From: AP-15 sp963733945
GTDB taxonomy: Bacteria; Pseudomonadota; Alphaproteobacteria; ATCC43930; CGMCC-115725
Assembly (NCBI GenBank): GCA_963733945.1
Contig: CAVTFD010000026.1
Coordinates: forward strand, 1-64,000
DNA length: 64,000 nucleotides
Direction of reading: 5' to 3'
The notes beneath the pieces are model-generated. The model saw nothing but the letters and a program-made list of their open reading frames with translations, was not told the DNA's origin and made no database searches. How positions within the stretch are numbered: position 1 is the stretch's first letter; every line of letters begins with the position of its first letter. Both the position numbers and the translations under genes were made by a program. Shown here in pieces: positions 52,905-62,518 of this stretch.

Positions 52905-53888
52905 TCAAGCCGCAAACACGTCGTCGGTCGCCTGCTCGGGCAGCGGGAACGGGCTTGCCTCGGCAAAGGCGACGGCGGTCTCCAGGGCGCCCATGATGTC
53001 GCGCTCCATAGTTTGCAGCCCGGCGTCATCGAGGTAGCCCTGGTCTCTGAGCTGCCGCTCAAGCCGCGCGATCGGGTCCCTCCCTTTCCACGCATCGATC
53101 TCGGCCGGGTCGCGCACGTCGGCCTGCCCGCGGCGCTCGGTGTGACCGCGCTGGCGGTAGGTTTTGCACTCGATCAAACTCGGGCCGTCACCCGAGCGCG
53201 CCCGCTCGACGGCGCGGTTTGCCGCCTGATGGACCGCAAAGATGTCGTTGCCATCGACGACGACGCCCGGAATCCCGTAGCCGGCCGCGCGCGCCGCCAC
53301 ATCGCTCAAGGCGTGGGTCGCGGCGGCCGCGGTGTTCGCGGCGTACATGTTGTTTTCGCAGACATAGAGCATCGGCAACTTCCAGGTCGCCGCGATATTG
53401 AGGCACTCGTGGAACGGCCCGGCATTCGAGGCGCCATCCCCGAAAAACGAGACCGCGACCCCGCCCTTGCCTTCCATCTGCGCCGCCAGCCCCGCGCCGG
53501 TGACGATCGCGATCCCGCCGGCGACGATGCCGTTGGCGCCGAGCATGCCGATGCCGAAATCGGCGATGTGCATCGAGCCGCCCTTGCCCTTGCAGTAGCC
53601 GGTTTGCCGCCCGTAGAGCTCGGCCATCATGCGGTTGAGGTCGGCGCCCTTGGCGATGCAGTGGCCGTGGCCGCGATGGGTCGAGATGATCCGGTCGCCG
53701 GTGCCGAGCGCCGAACAGACGCCGACGGCCACCGCCTCCTCGCCGATGTAACAATGCACGACGCCGTAGATCTTGCCGGCCAGATAGTCGGCCGAGGCGC
53801 GCTCCTCGAAGCGGCGGATTGTCAGCATGCGGCGCAGCATCTCGCGCTGCTGCTCGGGCGGCAGATTTGTCGACACGCTCTGAGCCAT
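52905..53888 (-). CDS. 2-oxoacid dehydrogenase E1 component, alpha subunit
   Basis: 327 residues. The thiamine-diphosphate motif is VSFFGDGASNAGPFHECLNI ending in VCENNMYA. Other marks are HCYIGEEAVAVGVCSAL, GKGGSMHIADFGIGMLGANG and TYRQRGHTERR. The closest pattern is pyruvate or acetoin dehydrogenase E1 alpha. GGGAGGGAGCGCCC precedes the ATG. First gene of the pair. Confidence 0.9.
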   Translation of the reverse strand: MAQSVSTNLPPEQQREMLRRMLTIRRFEERASADYLAGKIYGVVHCYIGEEAVAVGVCSALGTGDRIISTHRGHGHCIAKGADLNRMMAELYGRQTGYCKGKGGSMHIADFGIGMLGANGIVAGGIAIVTGAGLAAQMEGKGGVAVSFFGDGASNAGPFHECLNIAATWKLPMLYVCENNMYAANTAAAATHALSDVAARAAGYGIPGVVVDGNDIFAVHQAANRAVERARSGDGPSLIECKTYRQRGHTERRGQADVRDPAEIDAWKGRDPIARLERQLRDQGYLDDAGLQTMERDIMGALETAVAFAEASPFPLPEQATDDVFAA

Positions 53889-53999
53889 GGGCGCTCCCTC
53901 CCGGCGTTCTCCTTAGGCGGAACCCATGATGACCCCCCGCCAACAGCGCCGCAACCGTAACCTCGGCCTTTCACCCGAACCGCGATTCCCGGGCCCGTT

Positions 54000-54392
54000 T
54001 CAACCTTTCCGCTGGACCAGCTGGATAGGGTTGCCGTCCGGATCGGCGATCCAAGCGGCGCGCAGCCTGCCGTCGAGAAAGTTATGGGCAGGAGAGAGCA
54101 AAGGCGCCCCCTTGGCGACTAGGGCGCTCAATGCGGCATCGGTGTCATCGGTCCAAACGACGATTTCGATCCAGCGCCCTTCTCCTTCCGGACGAAGGCC
54201 GTGGTGCTCTCTTGCAGCCTCTATTGTCGCAATTCCGAGAGAGAACCCGTCCAACTTGAGCTGGACATGGCTTGGTTCGCCTGAGGCCGAAGTGCGAAAG
54301 GTCTCAACAAAGCCTAGTTCCGAATAAAACGCCGCCGCCCGAGGGAGATCGCGCGAGTAGAGATTTATCATTGGGGCCCTGAGCGCGGGCAT
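54000..54392 (-). CDS. VOC-superfamily protein (short)
   Basis: 130 residues from ATG 54392; ATG 54371 (MINLYSRDL) is also possible. Modules: INLYSRDLPRAAAFYSELGF and WIEIVVWTDDTDAALSALVA, ending AAWIADPDGNPIQLVQR. The terminal metal ligand is Gln where Glu is usual, so metal binding is uncertain. Divergent from the other VOC gene at 54484. Confidence 0.75.
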   Translation of the reverse strand: MPALRAPMINLYSRDLPRAAAFYSELGFVETFRTSASGEPSHVQLKLDGFSLGIATIEAAREHHGLRPEGEGRWIEIVVWTDDTDAALSALVAKGAPLLSPAHNFLDGRLRAAWIADPDGNPIQLVQRKG

Positions 54393-54483
54393 GGTCGGCT
54401 TGCTTGGCCGCGAGGCTCGGGGTGGGGTATGGTGGCGGGAGCCGGTTATGGCCGGAGCGTGGGATGCAGTCAGGGAGGACAGT

Positions 54484-55044
54484 GTGATCAAGCTCAAGGG
54501 TATCGGCCACGTCAATCTGCGGGTCGCCGACCAGGAGGCTTCAAAGCGGTTCTATCGCGACATTCTCGGCTTTGCGATCGCCGAGGAGGATCCGGATCAC
54601 GGCGGCGTGTTCATGACCCTCGGCGAGAATTTCCATACCCTCGACATCGGCCAGCATCCGGCGCCGGACGAGGCGCAGCGCCCGCAGCGCGGCCAGATCG
54701 GGCTCGGGCACATCGCCTTTCAAGTCGGCAGCTATGCCGCCTTGCGCGACGCCTATGCGCATCTGGTCCGGAACGGCGTCGCCATCATGCGGGCGACCAA
54801 CCACGTCAATCAGCGCAGCTTTTACTTCGCCGACCCCGACGGCAACACCCTCGAAATCTATTACGAGATGCCCCATGCGCTGCAGCTGTTCGCCGATGGG
54901 CGCACCGATCAGGACGAGGCGCTCCCGGTCAGCAGCGCCGATGAGCCGTTGCCGGCGTGGCTGCTCGAAGACTGGCCCGGGCCCGAGATGGAGGCGCGGA
55001 TCGAAGGGCTGCGCGCCCAGCACAAAGAACGCGCGCCAGCGTGA
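54484..55044 (+). CDS. VOC-superfamily protein, dioxygenase-like
   Basis: 186 residues. Start GTG 54484 with GGGAGGA upstream; ATG 54448 is an alternative. The module GHVNLRVADQEASKRFYRDI carries the first His and GLGHIAFQVGSYAALRDAYA the second, and YFADPDGNTLEIYYEMP supplies the Glu. The full His-His-Glu set is present, as in extradiol dioxygenases such as catechol 2,3-dioxygenase. The long C-terminal tail (PLPAWLLEDWPGPEMEARI) is typical of such members. Confidence 0.82.
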   Translation: MIKLKGIGHVNLRVADQEASKRFYRDILGFAIAEEDPDHGGVFMTLGENFHTLDIGQHPAPDEAQRPQRGQIGLGHIAFQVGSYAALRDAYAHLVRNGVAIMRATNHVNQRSFYFADPDGNTLEIYYEMPHALQLFADGRTDQDEALPVSSADEPLPAWLLEDWPGPEMEARIEGLRAQHKERAPA

Positions 55045-55093
55045 CAGCGGCGCCTATCCGGGCGCCGCTACCCCACTGCTCTTCGGATGATTG

Positions 55094-55933
55094 TCACGGT
55101 GAGACGCAGCCGACGTTATCCGTGTAGGTAGAGCCGCACAGACGGTTAAGTCGGTGATCAAACGGGGAGCCGAGCAACGGCATCACTTTGGTGACAAATT
55201 GCGTCGTGTGCTGATCGGTCTGCCAGTTATTGTAGTCCGTTAAGGAATCCCAGACCTCGAGGGTCGCGAAGCGGTTCGGCCGGTCGATCTGCTGCAGGAC
55301 GGTATAGCTCAGCTGCCCAGCCGCTTGGCTCGTGTCAGATCCATAGCGGATCAGCTCCCTCAGGGCTTTGCCGGGGTCGCCGTCCGCCAGGAAATCGACA
55401 TAGGTCACGACAAACAGACGAAGGTTTTCGTTCCCGACGACCGAGTCCGGAGCAAGGCTGGCGCTGGTCCAGGGTGCGTTGAATGACTTCACCAGGCTGT
55501 ATTGGCGGTCGTCGATCGGGCTACCGATACAGCAGCTGAAGAACGGAGGGACCAGAGGGGGCGGAAGTTGGACGGCAAACCGGAAGTCGGTGCTGTGAGG
55601 TTGCGCCAGATGTGCCTCGAACGCATCGAGGCTGCTCCAGACGTCGATGATTTGGGAATGGTTCGGAGCCGCGAGCCAATTGACGACCCGAAAGCTCTTG
55701 GAACCCGGATCGGTTTCGCTGGCATCGCGATACGCAAACAAGGCCGCGTAGGCCGGTTGCAAGAAAGAATCGGGCAGGGTTGCGTTAACCGGCAGCACGT
55801 CGAAATGGGTGATGTCGAAGATCGGTCGGCGCATCGACGGCCCCTGATCCCCGCCGCCACCGGCATAGGCCATTCCCGTCAGCAATATCGAGATCAGAAC
55901 AAAGACGCAGCCACTCGCCGCAAGGACGTCCAC
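55094..55933 (-). CDS. Exported protein with two ABM-like halves
   Basis: 279 residues. The signal segment is GCVFVLISILLTGMAYA. Two similar halves follow. The first has DITHFDVLPVNATLPDSF with FRVVNWLAAPNHSQIIDVWS, and the second has RLFVVTYVDFLADGDPGKAL with YTVLQQIDRPNRFATLEVWD. Each resembles the antibiotic-biosynthesis-monooxygenase (dimeric ferredoxin-like) fold, so the protein could fold as an internal dimer. It has a Cys pair (SCC). Start is GTG 55933. The function outside the cytoplasm is unknown. Confidence 0.7.
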   Translation of the reverse strand: MDVLAASGCVFVLISILLTGMAYAGGGGDQGPSMRRPIFDITHFDVLPVNATLPDSFLQPAYAALFAYRDASETDPGSKSFRVVNWLAAPNHSQIIDVWSSLDAFEAHLAQPHSTDFRFAVQLPPPLVPPFFSCCIGSPIDDRQYSLVKSFNAPWTSASLAPDSVVGNENLRLFVVTYVDFLADGDPGKALRELIRYGSDTSQAAGQLSYTVLQQIDRPNRFATLEVWDSLTDYNNWQTDQHTTQFVTKVMPLLGSPFDHRLNRLCGSTYTDNVGCVSP

Positions 55934-56062
55934 ATGGTCTGCTTCCTCCGTCTTTTATGTCGATCCGACCGCACCATGCGGGGTGAGCCGGAGACCCGCA
56001 TTTTGCGAGAACATCCGCTCGCGTATTAACGCTATCTGGCGAGCCGCGAACCGTCAACGGCG

Positions 56063-56074
56063 AACCGGGAAATT
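56063..56074. repeat. Single AACCGGGAAATT copy
   Basis: One copy of the repeat unit arrayed at 22301-22474, placed directly after the stop of the MFS gene ending at 56076. Confidence 0.5.
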
Positions 56075-56075
56075 T

Positions 56076-57330
56076 CTACGCGGGGGCTGGTGACCTCGCG
56101 GCGGCGGGCGGGACCGGGCGGCCGAGGTTTGGCAAGAACGCCGTCAGCAGACCGATCGCCGGCAGGAACGCACAGACCTGGTAGACGAATTCAATGCTGG
56201 TGGCGTCGGCCAGCCGGCCGAGCAACGCCGCGCCGACGCCGGCCAATCCGAACGACAGGCCGAAGAACAGCCCGGCGATCGTGCCGATCTTTCCCGGCAC
56301 CAGATCGAGCGCATAAACGATAATCGTCGACGAGGCGGAAGCCAAGGTCAGCCCGATCACCACGATCAACACGACGGTCCAGAACAGGCTGGCGTGCGGC
56401 AATAACAGGGTGAACGGCAATACGCCCAGGATCGAGCCCCACATCACCGACTTGCGGCCGATCCGATCGCTGAGCGGGCCGCCGATCAAGGTCCCGACCG
56501 CCACCGACGCCAGAAAGACGAACAAATAGATCTGGGCGGTGGCCAGCGGGAGGTGGAATCGGCTGATCAGATAGAAGGTGAAATAGGTGTTGAGGCTGGT
56601 CGTATAGAAGGCTTTCGAGAACACCAGCACCAGCAGGATCACCAATGCCCAGCCGATTTTTCGCCGCGACAAATCGGGCCCGGCGACCGCGTGGTGCGGC
56701 CGCGGCCGCGGCGGCGCCGAGCCCTCTCTGCGGTACCAATTGCCGACCGAAAACAGCACCGTCATCGCCAACAGCGCGACCAGCGAGAACCAGCCGATGC
56801 TGCCCTGACCTTTCGGGATCACGATAAAGGCAGCCAGGATCGGTCCCAAGGACGAGCCGATATTGCCGCCAACCTGGAACAGCGACTGAGCCAGGCCGTG
56901 CCGCCCGCCCGACGCCATTCGCGCCACCCGCGAGGCTTCGGGGTGGAACACCGCGGAGCCCATGCCGACCATCGTCGCCGCGAGCAGCAGCATGACATAG
57001 CTGCCGGCATGGGCGAGCACCAACAGGCCGACCAGGGTCACGCCCATGCCGATCGCGAGCGAATAAGGCTGCGGACGGCGATCGGTCGAGAGGCCGACCG
57101 CCGGCTGCAGCAAGGACGAGGTCAGCTGCATGGTCAAGGTGATCAGCCCGATCTGGGCGAAGCTCAGGCCGTAGGAACCCTTCAGCATCGGGTAGAGCGC
57201 CGGCACCAAGGACTGCATCATGTCGTTGAGGAAATGCGAAAAACTCAGCGCCATGATGATCGAGAAGACCGCACCTTCGGCGGCTATGCGGTGGCCCGTG
57301 CTGCCGTTCCGCGGAAAGGGTCGTGCTCAT
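56076..57330 (-). pseudogene. Fosmidomycin-resistance-type MFS exporter, probable N-terminal frameshift
   Basis: About 418 codons. The Fsr family pattern is clear: SFSHFLNDMMQSLVPALYP in helix 1, VFHPEASRVARM, GLAQSLFQVGGNIGSSLGP and the mid-protein GGPLSDRIGRKS. The first in-frame ATG (57254) falls inside helix 1. The residues just before it (IAAEGAVFSII) continue the helix but have no start codon before a TGA. A good start with a ribosome site exists in the next frame at 57330 (MSTTLSAERQHGPP). So one extra base (or two missing) between about 57270 and 57300 is likely. It pumps drugs out of the cell. It lies downstream of the GMC gene on the same strand. Confidence 0.8.
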
Positions 57331-57443
57331 AACCTCGCTCCGACGCGGCCGGCCTCGGCGTTCGCCGCCCGTCTGGAGCGAGAATAACCCGCAACACGAT
57401 GCGCGTGGGGGGAATGCTGCGCGCGCCGGGGCATGGCAGCCAT

Positions 57444-59057
57444 TCAGTTGCGGGCGTCTTCGCGGATCATTGCCGCACCCTTTTCGGCGATCATGATTGT
57501 TGGCGCGTTGGTGTTGGTCGAGCTGACCGCCGGCATGACCGAGGCGTCGATGACCCGCAAGGCGTCGAGCCCGTGCACCCGCAGCCGGTCGTCGACCACG
57601 CTCATCGCGTGATTGCCCATCATGCAGCTGCAACTCGCATGGTAGACGGTCGAGCCGTTCTGCCGCGCGTAATCCAAGAGCTCGTCATCGGTCTGCACGT
57701 CGGGTCCCGGCATCTTCTCGGCGACGATGTATTTCGCCAAGGACGGCGCCGCGAACAGGCGGCGCAGAAACTTGAGCCCGCCGACCATCGCCCGGCGGTC
57801 GGTGTCCTCGGCCAGGTAACGAGGGTTGATCGCCGGCTGCTCGCGCGGATCGGGGGAGCGGGCCAGCACATAACCACGCGACTGCGGCCGCATCTGCCAC
57901 GGCCCGCCGGTGATGCCGGGCTTGTCGTCGAGCTTGCGGATCAGCCCCGGCTTGTAGCTCGCCGGGGCGAAGACGCACTGCACGTCGGGGGTCGCCAATT
58001 CCTCGAGCACCTTGACCGAGGCGGCGCACAGCGAGGCGCTGTAGGTCAGCATCCCGGACCCCGAGCCGAGGTAGCGCAGCACTTCGCCGGCGAAGGAGAG
58101 GCCGCGGCCGCGCTCGTTGAGTGTCTCGATGTCTTTCACCTCGCAGGACATGCGGGCGATGTAATGGTCCTGAAAATTGCGCCCGACCCCGGGCAGCGCG
58201 TGATGAGCCGGGATGCCGGCCTTGGCCAGGGTCTCAGGCTCGCCGACACCCGACAATTGCAAGAGATGCGGCGAGCCGACCGCACCGGCGGCGAGGATCA
58301 CCTCGCCCGCCGCATCAGCCCGTTCGATGGAATTGCCGGAGCCGCTGAGCGAGAACTCGACGCCGACTGCGCGCTTGCCGTCGAAGATCACGCGGTGCAC
58401 CAGCGCCCCGGTGACGACCGTCAAATTCGGCCGCTTTGCCGCCGGCCGCAGATAGGTGCGCGCGGCGCTGGCGCGGCGCCGACCGCCGCGGGTCTGCTGG
58501 CACCACCCGATGCTGTCCCCGGCGCCCGGCGGCAGATTGTTGACGTCTGGCCGGTATTCAAGACCGATCTCCTTGCCGGCATCGATGATCGCCTGGCACG
58601 CCGCCGGCCGTTCGCTCATCGGCGAGGTGGTCAGGAAACCGCCTTTGCCGTGCAGCTCGCTCGCCTCTCCCTGCCAGTTCTCGGCCTGCTTGAAATAGGG
58701 CAGCACATCGTCCCAACCCCAGCCGCGATTGCCGAGTTGCGCCCAATGGTCGAAATCCTCGGGTTGGCCACGGATATAGATCAGCCCGTTGATCGACGAC
58801 GATCCGCCGAGCACCCGGCCGCGCGGATAGGGGATGGGGCGGCCATTAGTGCCTGGGTCGGCCTCGGCCTTGAAACCCCAGGTCAGGGTTGGATGGTCGA
58901 GCAGTTTCATGAACCCGACAGGAATGTGGATCAGCGGGTTCCAATCGCGCCCGCCGGCCTCGATCAACACCACGCGCGTCGCGGGATCCTCGGTCAGCCG
59001 GTTGGCTAGCACGCACCCGGCCGAGCCGGCGCCGACGATGACGTAATCCGCTTGCAT
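57444..59057 (-). CDS. GMC-family FAD oxidoreductase (choline-dehydrogenase-like)
   Basis: 537 residues. The FAD motif is YVIVGAGSAGCVLANRLTED at the N-terminus, the GMC signature region PRGRVLGGSSSINGLIYIRG is near residue 80, and GEVILAAGAVGSPHLLQLSG near 250. The catalytic pair is His in VYHASCSCMMG and Asn in STNTNAPT. These oxidise alcohols to aldehydes. The ATG at 59057 follows AGGGGCAGGAA. It is divergent from the lyase gene, and with the MFS gene downstream may form a small operon. Confidence 0.92.
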   Translation of the reverse strand: MQADYVIVGAGSAGCVLANRLTEDPATRVVLIEAGGRDWNPLIHIPVGFMKLLDHPTLTWGFKAEADPGTNGRPIPYPRGRVLGGSSSINGLIYIRGQPEDFDHWAQLGNRGWGWDDVLPYFKQAENWQGEASELHGKGGFLTTSPMSERPAACQAIIDAGKEIGLEYRPDVNNLPPGAGDSIGWCQQTRGGRRRASAARTYLRPAAKRPNLTVVTGALVHRVIFDGKRAVGVEFSLSGSGNSIERADAAGEVILAAGAVGSPHLLQLSGVGEPETLAKAGIPAHHALPGVGRNFQDHYIARMSCEVKDIETLNERGRGLSFAGEVLRYLGSGSGMLTYSASLCAASVKVLEELATPDVQCVFAPASYKPGLIRKLDDKPGITGGPWQMRPQSRGYVLARSPDPREQPAINPRYLAEDTDRRAMVGGLKFLRRLFAAPSLAKYIVAEKMPGPDVQTDDELLDYARQNGSTVYHASCSCMMGNHAMSVVDDRLRVHGLDALRVIDASVMPAVSSTNTNAPTIMIAEKGAAMIREDARN

Positions 59058-59309
59058 TTCCTGCCCCTCTTCTTTTGGCTCGGGTATTCTACGTGCCCCG
59101 CGCAAGCGGAGTCTTGAGCCCGCAATGGGTTTGATCGGCACGACTGTATCTTGGCCTCGCGCTCGTGCGTCGCAAAATTCACGGCGCGGCGACACGCGAC
59201 CAGTCGATAATCGGCCCCGACATTCTCGCGAGCCGCCCAAACCATGCGGTCTATCTTGGCGCCACGCCGTGGGACTTAGGCCTGAAGACACCAACACGGA
59301 GAAATCCCG
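59058..59309. other. Divergent promoter region between GMC and lyase genes
   Basis: 252 bases with no gene. Long open frames on the minus strand cross here but are antisense to the lyase gene. Both promoters should be here; I cannot identify specific boxes. Confidence 0.4.
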
Positions 59310-60683
59310 ATGAGCGATGAACTTCCGACTGCCGCGCGCGTTGCGGACCCTGGCATCCGCGCGCTTTATCGCCAGGAGAACCGCTGGCAGGCTTGGCTCG
59401 ATGTCGAGGCGGCATTGGCCAAGGCGCAGGCTGAGCTCGGCATCATCCCGCAGGCGGCGGCTGAGGCGATCGGGCGGGCCGCACATCTCGAACTCCTCGA
59501 CCGCGCCCGCATCGACGAGGGTTTCGCGCGCACTGGGCACACGATCGTGCCGTTGGTCTGGGAACTCGGCCGCGTCACCGGCGAGCCTCATGGCGGCTGG
59601 GTCCACTGGGGGGCGACGACCCAGAACATCACCCAGACCGGCGATCTGCTGGTGTTGCGCCAGGCGCATAAGGTCTTCCTCGGTCTGATCGCCGATGCGC
59701 TCCGGGCGATGGCCGACCTCGCCGAGCGCGGCGCCGAGATGCCGATCGCTGGGCGAACCCACGGCCAGCACGCGTTGCCCGCGACCTTTGGCTACAAGCC
59801 GGCGGTGTGGATCGACGAGCTGATCCGCCATCTCGAGCGGCTGCATCAGGCCGCACCGCGGATTTTCGTCGCGATGCTGGGTGGCGGCGCGGGCACCTTC
59901 GCCTCGTTCGGCGCGCAAGGGCCGGCGGTGCAGGCCGGCATCGGCAAGCAGCTTGGCATGCTGCCGATGCGGGTGCCAGCGCGCACGATCGGCGATCATC
60001 TCGCCGAGAACATCTGCCTGCTGGGCATGTTGGCCGCGACCTGCGGCAAGATCGGGCGCGAGATCTATACCCTGATGAAGACCGAGTTCGGCGAGGTCGA
60101 GGAGCCGGTGCCGCCCGGCACCGTCGGTAGCTCGACGATGCCGCAAAAGCGCAACCCGAAGCTGTGCCAGGACATCATCGCCGCCTCGGCCGAGGTGCGC
60201 GCGATGGTGCCATTGGCGTTGGAGGCGATGCAGACCGAGCACGAGGCCGACCGCACGACCAGCCTGATAATGGACACCGCCGACGCGCGCGCCTCGATCG
60301 CGACCGGCGATATGCTCGCCCGGCTGGTCGAGGTGATGCGGGGGCTGCGGCTCGATCCCGAGCGCATGCGCAGGAACCTCGATCTCGGCGGCGGGCTGAT
60401 CATGGCCGAGGCGGTGATGCTGAACCTCGGCACAGCGATCGGGCGGCAGCACGCGCACGACGTCGTCTACGACGCGGCCCAGGCGGCCTTTGTCGAACAC
60501 CGACCGTTCGGGGAATTGCTCGCCGCCGACCCGCGGGTATCAGCGCATCTCGACCAAGCAGCGATCAAGGCTCTGCTCGACCCGACCGCCTACACCGGCC
60601 TGTGCGCCGAAATGGCCCGCGACGCCGCCCAACGCGCCCGCGCCACGGCCGCCGGCATTGCCCGCGAGACCGGCGCAACCTAG
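59310..60683 (+). CDS. Fumarase/aspartase-superfamily lyase (adenylosuccinate-lyase / carboxymuconate-cycloisomerase-like)
   Basis: 457 residues. The superfamily signature GSSTMPQKRNPKLCQDI is intact, as are GRTHGQHALPATFGYK (His) and HWGATTQNITQTGD. This arrangement matches the PcaB/PurB group. Length and the pattern suit 3-carboxymuconate cycloisomerase or a related lyase more than the purine enzyme, and there is no purine context. It precedes an LLM gene by 37 bases on the same strand, implying a joint catabolic step. CGGAG lies before the ATG. Confidence 0.85.
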   Translation: MSDELPTAARVADPGIRALYRQENRWQAWLDVEAALAKAQAELGIIPQAAAEAIGRAAHLELLDRARIDEGFARTGHTIVPLVWELGRVTGEPHGGWVHWGATTQNITQTGDLLVLRQAHKVFLGLIADALRAMADLAERGAEMPIAGRTHGQHALPATFGYKPAVWIDELIRHLERLHQAAPRIFVAMLGGGAGTFASFGAQGPAVQAGIGKQLGMLPMRVPARTIGDHLAENICLLGMLAATCGKIGREIYTLMKTEFGEVEEPVPPGTVGSSTMPQKRNPKLCQDIIAASAEVRAMVPLALEAMQTEHEADRTTSLIMDTADARASIATGDMLARLVEVMRGLRLDPERMRRNLDLGGGLIMAEAVMLNLGTAIGRQHAHDVVYDAAQAAFVEHRPFGELLAADPRVSAHLDQAAIKALLDPTAYTGLCAEMARDAAQRARATAAGIARETGAT

Positions 60684-60720
60684 GATCGCGCCAACGAACA
60701 CCAGCAGCGGGACACAAGCC

Positions 60721-61563
60721 ATGGAATTCGGCGCTTCGATCTTTTTCACCGACTATTCGATGACGCCGACGGAATTGGCGGTGGCGCTCGAACAACGCGG
60801 CTTCGACTCGCTGTGGGCGGCCGAGCACTCGCATATTCCGGTGCCGCGGCGCACGCCGGCGCCGGGCGGCGGCGAATTGGCCAAGCGCTATTACGATGTG
60901 ATGGACCCGTTCGTCACCCTGACCGCGGCGGCGGCCGCGACCAAGCGGCTCAAACTCGCCACCGGCATCTGCCTCGTGATCCAGCGCGATACGATCCAGA
61001 CCGCGAAGCTTGTCGCCTCGATCGACCAGGTCTCGAACGGGCGATTTCTGTTCGGGATCGGCGGCGGCTGGAATGCCGAGGAGATCGAAAGCCACGGCAC
61101 GGTCTTCGGCACCCGCATGCAGAAGATGCGCGAACAGATGGAAGCGATGAAGGAGATCTGGACCAAGTCGACCGCCGAATATGACGGCGAGATCGTCAAG
61201 GTCCCGCAAATGATGACCTGGCCCAAGCCGGTGCAGAAGCCGTGGCCGCTGATCCTGCTGGGCGGCGCCTTTCCGTGGGCGGCGCGGCGCGCGGTGCGCT
61301 ATGGCGACGGCTGGTATCCGAACGCCAGCAGCGGCAATCCCGAGGAATACATGCCGCGCTTTCGTCAGATGGCGACCGACGCCGGCCGCGATCCCGCCAA
61401 GTTGCCGGTGACGATCGGCGGCGCGCCGGAAGACGCAGACCGGATCAAGCGCTTCCGCGATCTTGGCGCCGTCCGGGTAAATGTCACCTTGCCGGCGGAA
61501 GGCGCGGACCAGATCCTGCCGATCCTCGACCGCTGGTCAAAATTGATCCGCCAGCTGCAATAG
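60721..61563 (+). CDS. LLM-class F420/flavin-dependent oxidoreductase (paralogue)
   Basis: 280 residues. MEFGASIFFTDYSMTPTELA, WAAEHSHIPVP, LATGICLVIQRDTIQTAKLV, GRFLFGIGGGWNAEEIE and WPKPVQKPWPL are nearly the same as in the protein at 12517-13368. It is probably the same enzyme type with another substrate. Co-directional with the lyase gene. Confidence 0.87.
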   Translation: MEFGASIFFTDYSMTPTELAVALEQRGFDSLWAAEHSHIPVPRRTPAPGGGELAKRYYDVMDPFVTLTAAAAATKRLKLATGICLVIQRDTIQTAKLVASIDQVSNGRFLFGIGGGWNAEEIESHGTVFGTRMQKMREQMEAMKEIWTKSTAEYDGEIVKVPQMMTWPKPVQKPWPLILLGGAFPWAARRAVRYGDGWYPNASSGNPEEYMPRFRQMATDAGRDPAKLPVTIGGAPEDADRIKRFRDLGAVRVNVTLPAEGADQILPILDRWSKLIRQLQ

Positions 61564-61610
61564 GACGCGCGATTGGGCTGATCCTGCACGGCAGGTATGC
61601 AGAGATGATA

Positions 61611-61627
61611 TTGCGAATTGATCGCAA
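61611..61627. promoter_or_regulatory. Palindrome TTGCGAATTGATCGCAA before the Bfd gene
   Basis: A perfect inverted repeat, TTGCGA-N5-TCGCAA, 42 bases before the start of the bfd-like gene, in an AT-richer stretch. Its position before two iron-storage genes fits an iron- or redox-responsive operator (Fur/Irr-type). The exact regulator is inferred, not shown. Confidence 0.4.
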
Positions 61628-61668
61628 CGCGGTTACATCGGGAAAGCCGATGGGTCATAGGGACGCAT

Positions 61669-61866
61669 ATGTACGTTTGTCTCTGCAACGCGATCACCGA
61701 CCGCGAGTTTCGCACCCACGCCGAATGCCAAGGCTGCACGGTATCGGCGGTGTATCGCTCCCTCGGAAAAAAGCCGCAATGCGGCAAGTGCGTGCCCTTT
61801 GTTCGGCAGTTGCTGCGGCAAGTCGTCGAGCTGCCGCAGCGGCAACCGGCTCCAGCGGCAGGCTGA
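61669..61866 (+). CDS. bfd: Bacterioferritin-associated ferredoxin
   Basis: 65 residues. MYVCLCNAITDREFR carries the Cys-x-Cys pair, and PQCGKCVPFVRQLL the second pair, binding a [2Fe-2S] cluster. Bfd passes electrons into bacterioferritin so that stored iron is released. The start ATG 61669 matches the family; the frame is open upstream. Bacterioferritin follows 71 bases downstream, as usual. Confidence 0.9.
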   Translation: MYVCLCNAITDREFRTHAECQGCTVSAVYRSLGKKPQCGKCVPFVRQLLRQVVELPQRQPAPAAG

Positions 61867-61937
61867 CCTCGCTCCGGTGTTGCGGCCAAACGCCGTCGCC
61901 CCCAACATGACCTCGGATCAGTTGCGCGGAGGGCGAA

Positions 61938-62414
61938 ATGCGTGGCGATGCGACCGTCTTGCAGCATTTGAATGCAGTGCTGAAAAACGAGCTTACCGCG
62001 ATCAATCAGTATTTCCTGCATGCTCGCACGCTGCGGCATTGGGGCGTCACCAAACTCGGCGCCTACGAATACAGCGAGTTGATCGACGAGATGAAGCATG
62101 CGGACAAGCTCATCGAGCGCATTCTGTTCCTCGACGGCCTACCCAATCTGCAGGATCTCAACAAACTGATGATCGGGGAAAGCGTGCAGGAGGTGCTCGA
62201 ATGCGATCTGCGGCTCGAGCAAGATGCCTTGCCGGCACTGCGCGAGGGGATCGCACATTGTGAGACCGTCCGCGATTTCGTCACCCGCGACCTGTTCAGC
62301 GAGATCCTCGAAGCCGAAGAGGATCACGTGGACTTTATCGAGACGCAGCTCGACCTGATCCCCAAGGTCGGCATCGAGAATTACATCCAACTCCAATCCG
62401 GCCACGCCGAGTAG
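61938..62414 (+). CDS. bfr: Bacterioferritin
   Basis: 158 residues, the normal length. Ferroxidase ligands are all present at Glu18, Tyr25, Glu51, His54, Glu94, Glu127 and His130, and Met52 is the heme ligand. It forms a 24-subunit shell that oxidises and stores iron in the cytoplasm. GGAGGGCG precedes the ATG. With bfd it makes an iron-storage and release unit. It is convergent with regA, and the gap (62415-62518) holds a small GC-rich hairpin around 62457-62470. Confidence 0.95.
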   Translation: MRGDATVLQHLNAVLKNELTAINQYFLHARTLRHWGVTKLGAYEYSELIDEMKHADKLIERILFLDGLPNLQDLNKLMIGESVQEVLECDLRLEQDALPALREGIAHCETVRDFVTRDLFSEILEAEEDHVDFIETQLDLIPKVGIENYIQLQSGHAE

Positions 62415-62518
62415 CCGAAAGCAAAGCGCCGCACAGAACGGCGTAGCGCCGTCCGGCGGCGCTTGCGCCGGCGAAAGAGTCGGCCCTATCGCTACGGTGA
62501 TAGGCGTTTTCCGGCGGC

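Noticed and set aside
57444..60500. A very long minus-strand open frame extending the GMC gene
   Set aside because: The part above 59057 is antisense to the lyase gene at 59310. High GC makes such frames common. The ATG at 59057 has a good ribosome site and begins the FAD motif.
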